Assembly (NCBI GenBank): GCA_934229535.1
Contig: CAKQDS010000045.1
Location: forward strand, 1 to 9,256
Source of the DNA: an uncultured Anaeroplasmataceae bacterium
GTDB taxonomy: Bacteria > Bacillota_I > Bacilli_A > Acholeplasmatales > Anaeroplasmataceae
Direction: 5' to 3'
DNA length: 9,256 nt
The first letter of the stretch is position 1, and each line of letters starts with the position of its first letter. Under the pieces are notes generated by a model. That model made no database searches. It had not been told where the DNA came from and saw nothing but the letters and a program-made list of their open reading frames with translations. Below are positions 1 to 6,136 of the stretch, piece by piece. A program made the translations under genes and the position numbers.

Positions 1-75
1 CTTGAGGGTCTGTGTAGCAAGAGGCCCTTATAGGGTAGCCGAAAGACCGCATGTTTTACATGCGGATTGTTATTA
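1..75 (+). ncRNA. 3' end of an unidentified structured RNA or leader (cut by window edge)
   Basis: Bases 1-66 are about half G+C, while the DNA just after is strongly AT-rich, a contrast typical of structured RNA in AT-rich genomes. Several pairings are visible. GGCCC (23-27) can pair with GGG and CC (33-40) around a UUAUA loop. GGTC (7-10) can pair with GACC (45-48). AGGGTC (5-10) can instead pair with GGCCCT (23-28). A perfect 8-bp stem (47-54 with 58-65, loop TTT) closes the element and is followed by a T-rich stretch. GACC 45-48 overlaps the base of that last stem, so the enclosing pairing and the terminator stem partly exclude each other, as in riboswitch platforms. I could not match it to RNase P, tmRNA, SRP, 6S, T-box or a common riboswitch class from the visible part. 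One plus-strand frame stays open to a stop at 73-75, but its composition is unlike the local genes. Confidence 0.45.
47..75 (+). terminator. Terminator-like hairpin ending the left-edge RNA
   Basis: CCGCATGT (47-54) and ACATGCGG (58-65) form a perfect 8-bp GC-containing stem with a 3-nt loop. ATTGTTATT follows, a broken rather than pure T-tract. It lies upstream of the promoter for the next gene, so it probably ends the preceding transcript. Confidence 0.5.
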
Positions 76-101
76 AAAAATGATTTATTTTTAAAATTTT
101 A

Positions 102-110
102 TGTTATAAT
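102..110 (+). promoter_or_regulatory. Extended -10 promoter for the LURP-one-like gene
   Basis: TGTTATAAT contains a perfect TATAAT (105-110) preceded by the TGn extended -10 element. No good -35 hexamer lies 17 bp upstream, as expected for extended -10 promoters. The predicted start is near 117, giving a leader of about 30 nt with the ribosome site AGAGAGG at 133-139. Confidence 0.6.
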
Positions 111-146
111 TGAGTGAAGAGATGTTAGTATTAGAGAGGTTAAATT

Positions 147-614
147 ATGAGACTTTATTTTAAGCAAAGATTTTTTTCTTGGCTTGATTCATATGATATT
201 TATGATGAAAGTCGAAATGTTAAATATATTGTAAAAGGACAGCTTTCTTGGGGTCATTGCTTTAATATTTATGATACACTTGGTAATAAACAGGGAACTG
301 TTATAGAGAAAAAGCTAGTGCTATTACCTACATTTGAAATGTATGATTCAAGTGGTTTTGTTGGCTTTATTAGAAAGAAATTTAGTTTGCTTTCAAACAA
401 TTATAATATAAATTGTAAGGGCTGGTATGTAAATGGTGATTTCCTTGGCTGGAGCTACAAAATATTTAACAGCAGTGGAAATATAGTTGCTGAGGTATAT
501 AAAGAATTACATTTAACAGATTATTATGTTATAGATGTAAAAAATGATAATGATGCATTATATGCTTTAATGCTAGTTTTAGCAATTGATGCTGAAAAAT
601 GCTCAAGAAGTTAA
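147..614 (+). CDS. LURP-one-related (YxjI/DUF567, Tubby-like fold) protein
   Basis: A 155-residue protein recognised as a LURP-one-related family member. It has the typical start (MRLYFKQRFFSW), a repeated beta-strand pattern with aromatic-rich IYD/MYD-type turns (IYDTLGNKQG, MYDSSGFVG, IFNSSGNIVAE), a central GWYVNGDFLGWSYKI segment, and the helical tail ending ALMLVLAIDAEKC. The length is normal for the family. Known members fold as a 12-strand beta barrel round a central helix, related to the Tubby C-terminal domain and phospholipid scramblases; the bacterial role is unknown. There is no signal peptide, and the only hydrophobic stretch is the predicted central helix near the C-terminus. 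The start is supported by AGAGAGG seven bases upstream. The gene is monocistronic, with its own promoter and a strong terminator, and shows no link to the toxin-antitoxin operon that follows. Confidence 0.85.
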   Translation: MRLYFKQRFFSWLDSYDIYDESRNVKYIVKGQLSWGHCFNIYDTLGNKQGTVIEKKLVLLPTFEMYDSSGFVGFIRKKFSLLSNNYNINCKGWYVNGDFLGWSYKIFNSSGNIVAEVYKELHLTDYYVIDVKNDNDALYALMLVLAIDAEKCSRS

Positions 615-629
615 TTAATGTATAAATAG

Positions 630-670
630 GCTACATTATTTTTTATTAGAATAATGTAGCTTTTATTTTT
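630..670 (+). terminator. Rho-independent terminator after the LURP-one-like gene
   Basis: GCTACATTATT (630-640) pairs perfectly with AATAATGTAGC (650-660) around a 9-nt loop, followed by TTTTATTTTT. It begins 16 bases after the stop codon. Confidence 0.9.
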
Positions 671-700
671 AAATTATCTATTTATTAAATTAAATTTGTA

Positions 701-709
701 TGTTATAAT
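701..709 (+). promoter_or_regulatory. Extended -10 promoter for hipBA
   Basis: TGTTATAAT with TATAAT at 704-709 is identical to the extended -10 at 102-110. It lies just upstream of the AGATAA/TTATCT repeats, so a repressor bound there would block initiation or clearance. A second TATAAT occurs at 747-752, inside the large palindrome, and could be an alternative -10. Which one is used cannot be told from sequence. Confidence 0.5.
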
Positions 710-711
710 AC

Positions 712-771
712 AGATAACATATTATCTATTTATGCCATAAATAAGATATAATGGTTAATATTTTATCTATT
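712..771 (+). promoter_or_regulatory. Probable HipB operator region: inverted repeats and TTATCTATT boxes
   Basis: AGATAA (712-717) and TTATCT (722-727) form a perfect 6-4-6 inverted repeat. TATCTATTTAT (723-733) faces ATAAATaAGATA (737-748) across a GCC centre, an 11-bp palindrome with one extra base in the right arm. TTATCTATT occurs three times upstream of hipB: 674-682, 722-730 and 763-771. HipB-type antitoxins bind inverted repeats in their own promoters (E. coli: TATCC-N8-GGATA), and the TATCT/AGATA half sites here look similar. HipB binding is inferred. Confidence 0.6.
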
Positions 772-785
772 GTGAGGTATTAATA

Positions 786-1055
786 ATGCTTTTTAAAACT
801 ACTGAAGAAATCATTTTAGATGTTGCGACACGCTTTAAAAAAATAAGAAAAGTAAAAGGAATTACACAGCTTGATTTATCTAAGATGAGTAATGTTAGTT
901 ATGGAACTATTAAAAGATTTGAAACAACGGGAGAAATTTCACTTCACTCTCTTGTAATGTTATGTCAAGCTTTAGGCATTGAAAATGAAATAACTAAATT
1001 ATTTGAAACAATACCATTTACAGATATATCTGAGGTGATAAAATATGGAAAATAA
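786..1055 (+). CDS. hipB: HipB-like XRE-family HTH antitoxin and repressor
   Basis: An 89-residue protein with one Cro/C1-type helix-turn-helix over about residues 12-65. The recognition region reads ITQLDLSKMSNVSYGTIKRFE, broken here as ITQLDLSKMS then NVSYGTIKRFE, and is followed by the family pattern LHSLVMLCQALG. Paired with the HipA gene directly downstream, it is the expected antitoxin. HipB proteins bind their own promoter as dimers and hold HipA in an inactive complex; autorepression through the repeats at 712-771 is inferred. TGAGGT at 773-778 gives an 8-nt spacing to the ATG. The last 11 bases overlap the start of hipA, and the hipA ribosome site lies inside this gene, so the two are translationally coupled. 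The length is usual for HipB. The short C-terminal tail after the HTH (FTDISEVIKYGK) is not a motif I recognise. Confidence 0.85.
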   Translation: MLFKTTEEIILDVATRFKKIRKVKGITQLDLSKMSNVSYGTIKRFETTGEISLHSLVMLCQALGIENEITKLFETIPFTDISEVIKYGK

Positions 1056-2145
1056 GATAGAAGTGTATTATAAAAAGCAATTAGTAGGAATTATTGCTAA
1101 ATATAATGATAAATATTTATTTCAATATGATGATTTATGGATCAAAAATGGTTTTTCAATTTCACCATTATATTTGCCTTTAAGAAAAGAATTGTTTGTA
1201 CCATCAGATCAAACCTTTAATGGCTTTTTTGGAGTTTTTGCTGATTCATTACCAGATTCTTGGGGAAAGTTATTGCTTGATAGATATTTGTTTAGCAAAG
1301 GAATAAATAATTATGATGGACTATATAGACTAGCATGTGTTGGTACTAATGGTATGGGAGCATTAGAATATATACCAGACTTTTCATTTGTTTCTAATGA
1401 AGTATTAGATTATGATAAGTTTCAAAAGCAAGCTAATGAAATTTTGGATGATTCAAATAATGTAAATGTTGATTATTTATATAAATTTGCAGGCTCATCT
1501 GGTGGAGCAAGACCTAAGGCCTTAGTAAATATTAATAATGAAGATTGGATAATTAAGTTTCAATCTAGATTTGATATACAAAATGCTGGAAAATGTGAAT
1601 ATGAATATGCATTAGCTTGCAAAAAAGTTGGCATTGAAATACCAGATGTTAAATTATTCAAATCAAATACAAATGCCGGATATTTTGGCATAAAAAGATT
1701 TGATAGAATTAATGGTGAAAAGGTGCATATGATTACAGCTGCAGCATTACTTGAGGCAGATTTTAGAAGTCCTTGTGCTGATTATTTAGATTTATTTAAA
1801 CTTACAAAGCTAATTACTTTTTCTAATTTAGAAGATTTAAAGCAATTATATTTAAGAATGTGCTTTAATGTTTTTGCTCATAATCTAGATGATCATTTAA
1901 AGAATTTTACCTACATTTATGAAGAAAAGGAAAGAAAATATAGATTAGCTCCTGCCTATGATATGACATATAGTAATACATTTTATGGTGAACATATGAC
2001 TAGTGTAAATCGTAAGGGAACAAATATAACATTAGATGATTTGATTTTAGTTGGTACGTCTTCAGGTCTTGATAAAGACTATTGTATTGATAAAGCCCAA
2101 ATGATAAAAGAAGTAACAAAGGACTTAGAAAAATATATTCGTTAA
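1045..2145 (+). CDS. hipA: HipA-like Ser/Thr kinase toxin
   Basis: A 366-residue HipA kinase. The N-terminal subdomain has the family signature FFGVFADSLPDSWGKLLLDR (residues 61-80). A glycine-rich loop GSSGGARPKAL (150-160) follows, with Ser151/Ser152 where other HipA proteins autophosphorylate. The catalytic loop HNLDDHLKNF (279-288) supplies Asp282 and Asn287, equivalent to E. coli D309 and N314. LAPAYDM has the metal-binding Asp306. All key residues are present, so it is probably active. E. coli HipA phosphorylates glutamyl-tRNA synthetase GltX, which halts translation and produces dormancy; the target here is unknown. The N-subdomain is fused rather than a separate HipS, so this is HipBA and not HipBST. 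At 366 residues it is shorter than E. coli HipA (about 440). GAGGTGA at 1032-1038, inside hipB, sits 6 nt from the start. Confidence 0.9.
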   Translation: MENKIEVYYKKQLVGIIAKYNDKYLFQYDDLWIKNGFSISPLYLPLRKELFVPSDQTFNGFFGVFADSLPDSWGKLLLDRYLFSKGINNYDGLYRLACVGTNGMGALEYIPDFSFVSNEVLDYDKFQKQANEILDDSNNVNVDYLYKFAGSSGGARPKALVNINNEDWIIKFQSRFDIQNAGKCEYEYALACKKVGIEIPDVKLFKSNTNAGYFGIKRFDRINGEKVHMITAAALLEADFRSPCADYLDLFKLTKLITFSNLEDLKQLYLRMCFNVFAHNLDDHLKNFTYIYEEKERKYRLAPAYDMTYSNTFYGEHMTSVNRKGTNITLDDLILVGTSSGLDKDYCIDKAQMIKEVTKDLEKYIR

Positions 2146-2168
2146 CATTGATTATTAATAAACATATT

Positions 2169-2200
2169 AAAAAAGTAACATTATTAGGTGTTACTTTTTT
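2169..2200. terminator. Bidirectional terminator between hipA and the recombinase
   Basis: AAAAAAGTAACA (2169-2180) and TGTTACTTTTTT (2189-2200) form a perfect 12-bp stem with an 8-nt loop. The arms carry the A- and T-tracts, so it works in both directions. It lies between two convergent stop codons. Confidence 0.9.
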
Positions 2201-2205
2201 AAATA

Positions 2206-2808
2206 TTAGATACATTTTTCCTTATAAATTCTTAAATATTTAAAGAAAGTACCTCTAGACATATTTAATTTTTTCATTGCTTCTTTGTATTTTATTTCAT
2301 GATTTAAATATTTAATAATTATCTCTTCATAGTTTTTAGGAAGAATATAAGTAGGTCTACCCATATGAATTCCTTTTGCCTTAGCAATTCTAATACCCTC
2401 AGCTTGACGTTTCTTTATATTTTCTCGCTCATTTTGAGCAACAAATGACAAAACCTGAAGAACAATATCACTTATGAATTTTCCAACTAAGTTATTTCCT
2501 TCAATTCTAGTGTCTAAAAGTGGCATATCAATAACCATAATATCAGCTTGAATGTCTTTAGTAATTCTTTTCCATTCATCAATTATCATATTATAGTCTC
2601 TACCAAGACGATCTATTGATTTTATTATTAATAGGTCGTTTTTTTTTATTTTCTTAATTAACCTTTTATAACTTTCCCTTTCAAAATCCTTACCTGATTG
2701 ATAATCAATGTAAATATTTTTTTCATCGATTTCTTGATTTAGCATTTCCTCCATCTGTCTATCGATATTTTGTGTAGTTGTTGAAACTCTTACATATCCA
2801 TATTTCAT
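2206..2808 (-). CDS. Small serine recombinase (resolvase/invertase family)
   Basis: A 200-residue serine recombinase. The N-terminal catalytic domain opens with YGYVRVST, with Ser9 as the nucleophile, and continues with Arg7 and the SIDRLGRD motif (Arg67, Arg70). The long E helix includes FVAQNERENIKKRQAEGI. A GRP linker follows, then a C-terminal helix-turn-helix (residues 155-195, ending MSRGTFFKYLRIYKEK). This is the Tn3 resolvase/Hin/Pin layout at its usual length, so it is neither a large serine integrase nor truncated. Such enzymes resolve cointegrates or invert segments between short sites. No transposase is in the window and no matching inverted sites were found, so its substrate is unknown. 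The start is supported by GGAGG (2821-2817) eight bases upstream. It faces hipA and is divergent from the restriction genes. Confidence 0.9.
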   Translation of the reverse strand: MKYGYVRVSTTTQNIDRQMEEMLNQEIDEKNIYIDYQSGKDFERESYKRLIKKIKKNDLLIIKSIDRLGRDYNMIIDEWKRITKDIQADIMVIDMPLLDTRIEGNNLVGKFISDIVLQVLSFVAQNERENIKKRQAEGIRIAKAKGIHMGRPTYILPKNYEEIIIKYLNHEIKYKEAMKKLNMSRGTFFKYLRIYKEKCI

Positions 2809-2844
2809 TTATAATACCTCCAGGAAAAATGTAGCGTTAAAAAC

Positions 2845-2876
2845 AAAAAAAGTCAAGCATTTATGAGTTGCTTGAC
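2845..2876 (-). terminator. Premature terminator in the recombinase leader
   Basis: GTCAAGCA (2852-2859) and TGCTTGAC (2869-2876) form a perfect 8-bp stem. Read on the minus strand, it is followed by seven Ts and then GTTTTT, a good intrinsic terminator. On the plus strand AAAACTTT follows, so it is not a plus-strand terminator. It lies between the likely recombinase promoter and the recombinase start codon. Confidence 0.75.
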
Positions 2877-2886
2877 AAAACTTTAT

Positions 2887-2924
2887 AAGGTTCATAATGG
2901 TAAACCTTTTAGTACCTTACCATT
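2887..2924 (-). promoter_or_regulatory. Inverted repeats at the 5' end of the recombinase leader
   Basis: AATGGTAA (2896-2903) and TTACCATT (2917-2924) form a perfect 8-bp inverted repeat. A second one, AAGGTT (2887-2892) with AACCTT (2903-2908), uses part of the first one's arm and loop, so the two hairpins compete. If transcription starts near 2925, the first hairpin is the very 5' end of the mRNA. This could be a regulatory leader or a protein-binding operator. Confidence 0.4.
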
Positions 2925-2938
2925 TAAAGCAATTATAA
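2922..2938 (+). repeat. 17-bp direct repeat, left copy
   Basis: ATTTAAAGCAATTATAA is repeated exactly and in the same orientation at 6137-6153. The two copies bracket the restriction-modification genes. This copy also contains most of the reverse-strand -10 of the recombinase promoter. Confidence 0.6.
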
Positions 2939-2940
2939 CA
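2932..2940 (-). promoter_or_regulatory. Extended -10 promoter for the recombinase
   Basis: On the minus strand 2940-2932 reads TGTTATAAT, the same extended -10 seen at 102-110 and 701-709. No convincing -35 is visible. The predicted start is near 2925, giving a leader of about 115 nt before the ATG at 2808. Confidence 0.55.
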
Positions 2941-3001
2941 TAAAAAGCACTAAAAATCATTAAAAAATATAAAAATTTCTCAAATATTTATTAATTTCTA
3001 C

Positions 3002-3025
3002 AAGGTTTATAAAGGTTTAGGTTTA
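3002..3025 (+). repeat. Three AGGTTTA boxes upstream of the restriction operon
   Basis: AAGGTTTA occurs at 3002-3009 and 3012-3019, one helical turn apart, and AGGTTTA again at 3019-3025. An inverted copy, TAAACCTT, lies at 2901-2908 in the recombinase leader. The boxes end just before the ribosome site GGAGG (3032-3036). They could bind a regulator of the divergent recombinase and restriction promoters. No controller (C) protein is encoded nearby. A weak -10 (TATAAA, 3008-3013) lies within them. Confidence 0.4.
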
Positions 3026-3044
3026 TATACTGGAGGATTAATTT

Positions 3045-5066
3045 ATGAACTCGTTTAGAAAACTAGTGGAAGATTATTTAAAACAGTGGCCGCAAAATAA
3101 GGCGGTCATATCTTACAATTTTGATAATGATCAAATTGAATATGGTTTCAGAAGGGATAGAAGGGAAATCAGCAAATTGCCTGGAGATGAAGAATATGTT
3201 AGAGCATTTGTTGTTACAAAATTAGTTAATGAATTAGGCTATAGTATGAATGATATTGAGTTTGAAAAAGAATATTCAATTGGAAGGCCATCTCGCAAAA
3301 AGGCTAGAATTGATATAATCGTTTATAAGCCACATAGCAATGACATTTTTATGTTTATTGAACTTAAAGCTCCTGACAAATATAAAAATGAAAAAGATAG
3401 GGCAATAGAGCATCAATTGTATGCCTTAGCTGCACAAGAAATAAATAGTGAATCAAATAGAATTGATTATTTGGTTTACTGCTCATTAAATGATTTAGAT
3501 TGTTCTGAAATGGTAACTTTAATAGATTATCAAAAATATGATACATATACAAAATGGAAAAATATTCCGGATTATTATTCAAATCTTTTGTCAAGTTATA
3601 ATGTAATCCCTAGTGAAACAGTAAAAAGGTCTTTCGGTGTTAATGATGTTGATAGTAGAATTGAAGGAATTATTAGTTCATTAAATCAGCACATTAAATA
3701 TACAGAAGTTAAAGATTCGTTATTATTTGTTAATACTTGTATTCTTGCTTTGTTTAACGATAAATTTAGAAATAATGTTATTAATGGAATGTATGATAGT
3801 GATTCTATAGTATCAATTATAGATGAAATGCAAACTATAATCGTAAAAAATGGTGGTGAAATTGACAATTATTCTTTTTCTAATACAAGCAATAAATCAG
3901 CAATTACATCACTTATTAAACAAACGTGTACTTCAATGAAATCAAAAAAGGAATTAAATAGTAGTATATATTCTTTATTAAATTTTTTAAAAGACATTGC
4001 AAATAAAGTTTTTCCGATTATTTTATTTGGCTCAAATGAAGATAAATTATTGATCTCAGAAACAATCTATAAGTATATTTATATTCATAAAAATGGAAAA
4101 AATAGTATTATCTCAACTCCAGCAAATATTACAGGTTTTATGGTAAAGTTGTTAGATCTAAAAGAAGACGATTTTTTTGTGGAATTTTGTAGCGGTTTTG
4201 GAAACTTTACACTTTCATATTTGCTGCATATAATTAACAATTATAATACAATTAATGGTAATAAAGTATCAGGTATAGAAAATGAAGATTATATATTTTT
4301 ATTTTATATAACTACATTAAGAATTATTGGCTTGAATTTGATACAAGCATTAAATGGAGATATGCTAAAACTTTCTAATATTAATGATTTAATACCTACA
4401 TATAATTCAAATTATAAGGTTGGTGCGTGTATGAATCCGCCTTTTGGTGGAAAAGATAATGTAATTGCCGCAAAACTAGTTTTAAAAGGGTGTGATCTTT
4501 TACCAAAAGGAAGTCTTTTTGCAGTGATTTTACCATATGTATTTGCTATTGGTAATTCGAAGTCTAATGGATTTGATGCGGCTCAATTTCATAAGGATTT
4601 GTTAAAAAATAATACTTTATTAGCATCTTTTTCTTTAGCAGACGGAACATTTGGTGCTGCAGCATCAACTGTTGTTACAACTTTAATTATAAAAACTGGA
4701 ATTCCACATTTTAAAAAGGATAAGGATGGTAATGATTTGCTCGATGATAATAAAATAAAAATACCAAATGAAAAAACTTTTTTAATGTATTGTAAAGATG
4801 ATGGTTTTAAAATATTAAAGAATACTAGAGTTGAAAAGGTAAAAGGGTTGGGGGAAGAAAAAATAAAAGGTTGGCTTAGAGATTATCAGTCAAAGAAAAT
4901 AGATCCACTAAAATCAATATATTTAGATATTCATGAAAATGACGAATGGTTGATAGAAGCTTATATGAAAACTGATTATTCCAAATTAACTGAAAGTGAT
5001 TTTGAACAAACAATACGTGATTTTTATTCATATAAAATAAAGAATGGAAGTAATGAAAATGCTTAA
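3045..5066 (+). CDS. BcgI-like fused PD-(D/E)xK nuclease / N6-adenine DNA methyltransferase
   Basis: A 673-residue protein that should both cut and methylate DNA. The N-terminus (residues 1-150) resembles the HsdR N-terminal nuclease: ARIDIIVY gives Asp90 and FIELKAP gives Glu106 and Lys108, the PD-(D/E)xK triad. A helical linker (about 200-340) follows. The methyltransferase then shows motif X (STPANITGFMVKLL, 357-370), motif I (VEFCSGFGNFT, 379-389) and motif IV NPPF (464-467, in CMNPPFGGKD), the signature of gamma-type N6-adenine enzymes. Motif I diverges from the usual DPxCGSG. There is no ATPase/helicase, so this is not Type I. The size and the two-TRD partner match BcgI, whose A subunit is 637 residues from memory; BcgI cuts on both sides of a bipartite site. 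Start: GGAGG 8 nt upstream. The gene overlaps the next one. Confidence 0.88.
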   Translation: MNSFRKLVEDYLKQWPQNKAVISYNFDNDQIEYGFRRDRREISKLPGDEEYVRAFVVTKLVNELGYSMNDIEFEKEYSIGRPSRKKARIDIIVYKPHSNDIFMFIELKAPDKYKNEKDRAIEHQLYALAAQEINSESNRIDYLVYCSLNDLDCSEMVTLIDYQKYDTYTKWKNIPDYYSNLLSSYNVIPSETVKRSFGVNDVDSRIEGIISSLNQHIKYTEVKDSLLFVNTCILALFNDKFRNNVINGMYDSDSIVSIIDEMQTIIVKNGGEIDNYSFSNTSNKSAITSLIKQTCTSMKSKKELNSSIYSLLNFLKDIANKVFPIILFGSNEDKLLISETIYKYIYIHKNGKNSIISTPANITGFMVKLLDLKEDDFFVEFCSGFGNFTLSYLLHIINNYNTINGNKVSGIENEDYIFLFYITTLRIIGLNLIQALNGDMLKLSNINDLIPTYNSNYKVGACMNPPFGGKDNVIAAKLVLKGCDLLPKGSLFAVILPYVFAIGNSKSNGFDAAQFHKDLLKNNTLLASFSLADGTFGAAASTVVTTLIIKTGIPHFKKDKDGNDLLDDNKIKIPNEKTFLMYCKDDGFKILKNTRVEKVKGLGEEKIKGWLRDYQSKKIDPLKSIYLDIHENDEWLIEAYMKTDYSKLTESDFEQTIRDFYSYKIKNGSNENA

Positions 5067-6072
5067 TACTATGACTTGGAAAGAATTCAGAATCGGGGAC
5101 CTATTTGAATGTAAATTAAGTAAAGGCGATTTAAAGGAAGAAGAATGTATTGAAGGTAAAGTTAATCTTGTTAGTTCTGGTTCTACAAATAATGGAATTG
5201 TAAAAAGAATTGATGAATCAGGTGATGGCAAAGCTGAAATGTTTAATGGAAATTGTTTAACTCTTGATATGTTTTGTAATTGTTTTTATCAAGAATGTAA
5301 TTTTCTTTCTGTTTCACATGGTAGAGTTAATATTTTGGTTCCTAAATTTACTATGAATAAGCAAATCGGTATGTTCGTGGCAACAATATTAAATAAAGAA
5401 AAGTATCGTTTTTCATATGGTAGGGCTGTATATAATTCTGTTGCAGAAAACATAATAGTTAAACTTCCAACAAATGAATTTGGGGAACCTGATTGGAAAT
5501 ATATGACAAATTTTATTGAAGAACTTGAAATGAGAGAGAGAGAGAATAATTCGAATCTTAGAAATTCACTAGAAACAAAAAATACAACTACTATTAAAAT
5601 TAATGCTAATTCTTGGACAGAGTTTGCTCTTGATAAATTGTTTGATATAAGTGGTTCTAAAACAACACCAATTGAAGAATTGGAGACATATGGATGTGGA
5701 AAATATCCATATGTAACGACAAAGGCAACTAATAATGGGGTTAATGGTTTTTTTGATTGTTGGACTGAAAAAGGAAATTGTTTAACAATTGATTCAGCTG
5801 TTTTAGGATTTTGTACATATCAATCAATGCCATTCACAGCGAGCGATCATGTTGAAATTCTTAGACCTAGATTTGAAATGAATAAATATGTGGCATTATT
5901 TCTAGTGACGCTTATAAATAAAGATGTATATAAATACTCATATGGTAGAAAAAGAAGTCAAAAACAAATTAGAAGTGATTTTATACGCTTACCTGCCAAC
6001 TCAAATGGAGAACCTGATTGGCTTTATATGGAAAATTATATTAAATCTTTGCCTTATGGTGATAAAATTTAA
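5059..6072 (+). CDS. BcgI-B-like specificity (S) subunit with two target-recognition halves
   Basis: Counted from the start at 5059 the protein has 337 residues, close to the roughly 340 of BcgI B. It should provide DNA recognition for the upstream nuclease-methyltransferase. The two halves are homologous: TWKEFRIGDLFE and SWTEFALDKLFD open them, GNCLTLD and GNCLTID sit in the middle, SYGRAVYNS and SYGRKRSQK follow, and FGEPDWKYMTNFI and NGEPDWLYMENYI close them. The halves are joined by a charged helix (EELEMRERENN), as in Type I S subunits where such helices set the spacing between half-sites. ATG 5059 has GGAAG (5046-5050) at 8 nt and gives an 8-nt overlap with the methylase. ATG 5044 is in frame but has no ribosome site. 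The recognition sequence cannot be predicted here. Confidence 0.88.
   Translation: MLNTMTWKEFRIGDLFECKLSKGDLKEEECIEGKVNLVSSGSTNNGIVKRIDESGDGKAEMFNGNCLTLDMFCNCFYQECNFLSVSHGRVNILVPKFTMNKQIGMFVATILNKEKYRFSYGRAVYNSVAENIIVKLPTNEFGEPDWKYMTNFIEELEMRERENNSNLRNSLETKNTTTIKINANSWTEFALDKLFDISGSKTTPIEELETYGCGKYPYVTTKATNNGVNGFFDCWTEKGNCLTIDSAVLGFCTYQSMPFTASDHVEILRPRFEMNKYVALFLVTLINKDVYKYSYGRKRSQKQIRSDFIRLPANSNGEPDWLYMENYIKSLPYGDKI
5248..6021 (+). repeat. Internal duplication in the S gene, 525-nt register
   Basis: Three exact DNA matches share one offset. GGAAATTGTTTAAC lies at 5248-5261 and 5773-5786, TCATATGGTAG at 5413-5423 and 5938-5948, and GAACCTGATTGG at 5485-5496 and 6010-6021. Each pair is 525 nt (175 codons) apart, so the halves arose by tandem duplication with little change in length. 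Confidence 0.85.
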
Positions 6073-6136
6073 TGAGACTTTATAAATTGAAATTATCTTG
6101 ATTTAATACCGAAAAATCAATTAAAAATAATTTTGG

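Noticed and set aside
2..75. C-terminal end of a protein gene on the plus strand
   Set aside because: One frame is open to a stop at 73-75, but its GC-rich, AGG/CGC-type composition is unlike local genes and the region folds into stable stems. An RNA is more likely.
786..2145. HipBST three-gene variant
   Set aside because: The N-terminal subdomain signature (residues 61-80) is part of the kinase, and no separate HipS gene lies between hipB and hipA.
3045..6072. Classical Type I (HsdRMS), BREX or DISARM system
   Set aside because: There is no helicase/translocase, and the nuclease is fused to the methylase. Only two genes are present, which fits a BcgI-like enzyme.
2206..6072. Phase-variable specificity gene inverted by the adjacent recombinase
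   Set aside because: Only one S gene is present. Its repeats are direct rather than inverted, and no partial silent S cassette was found.
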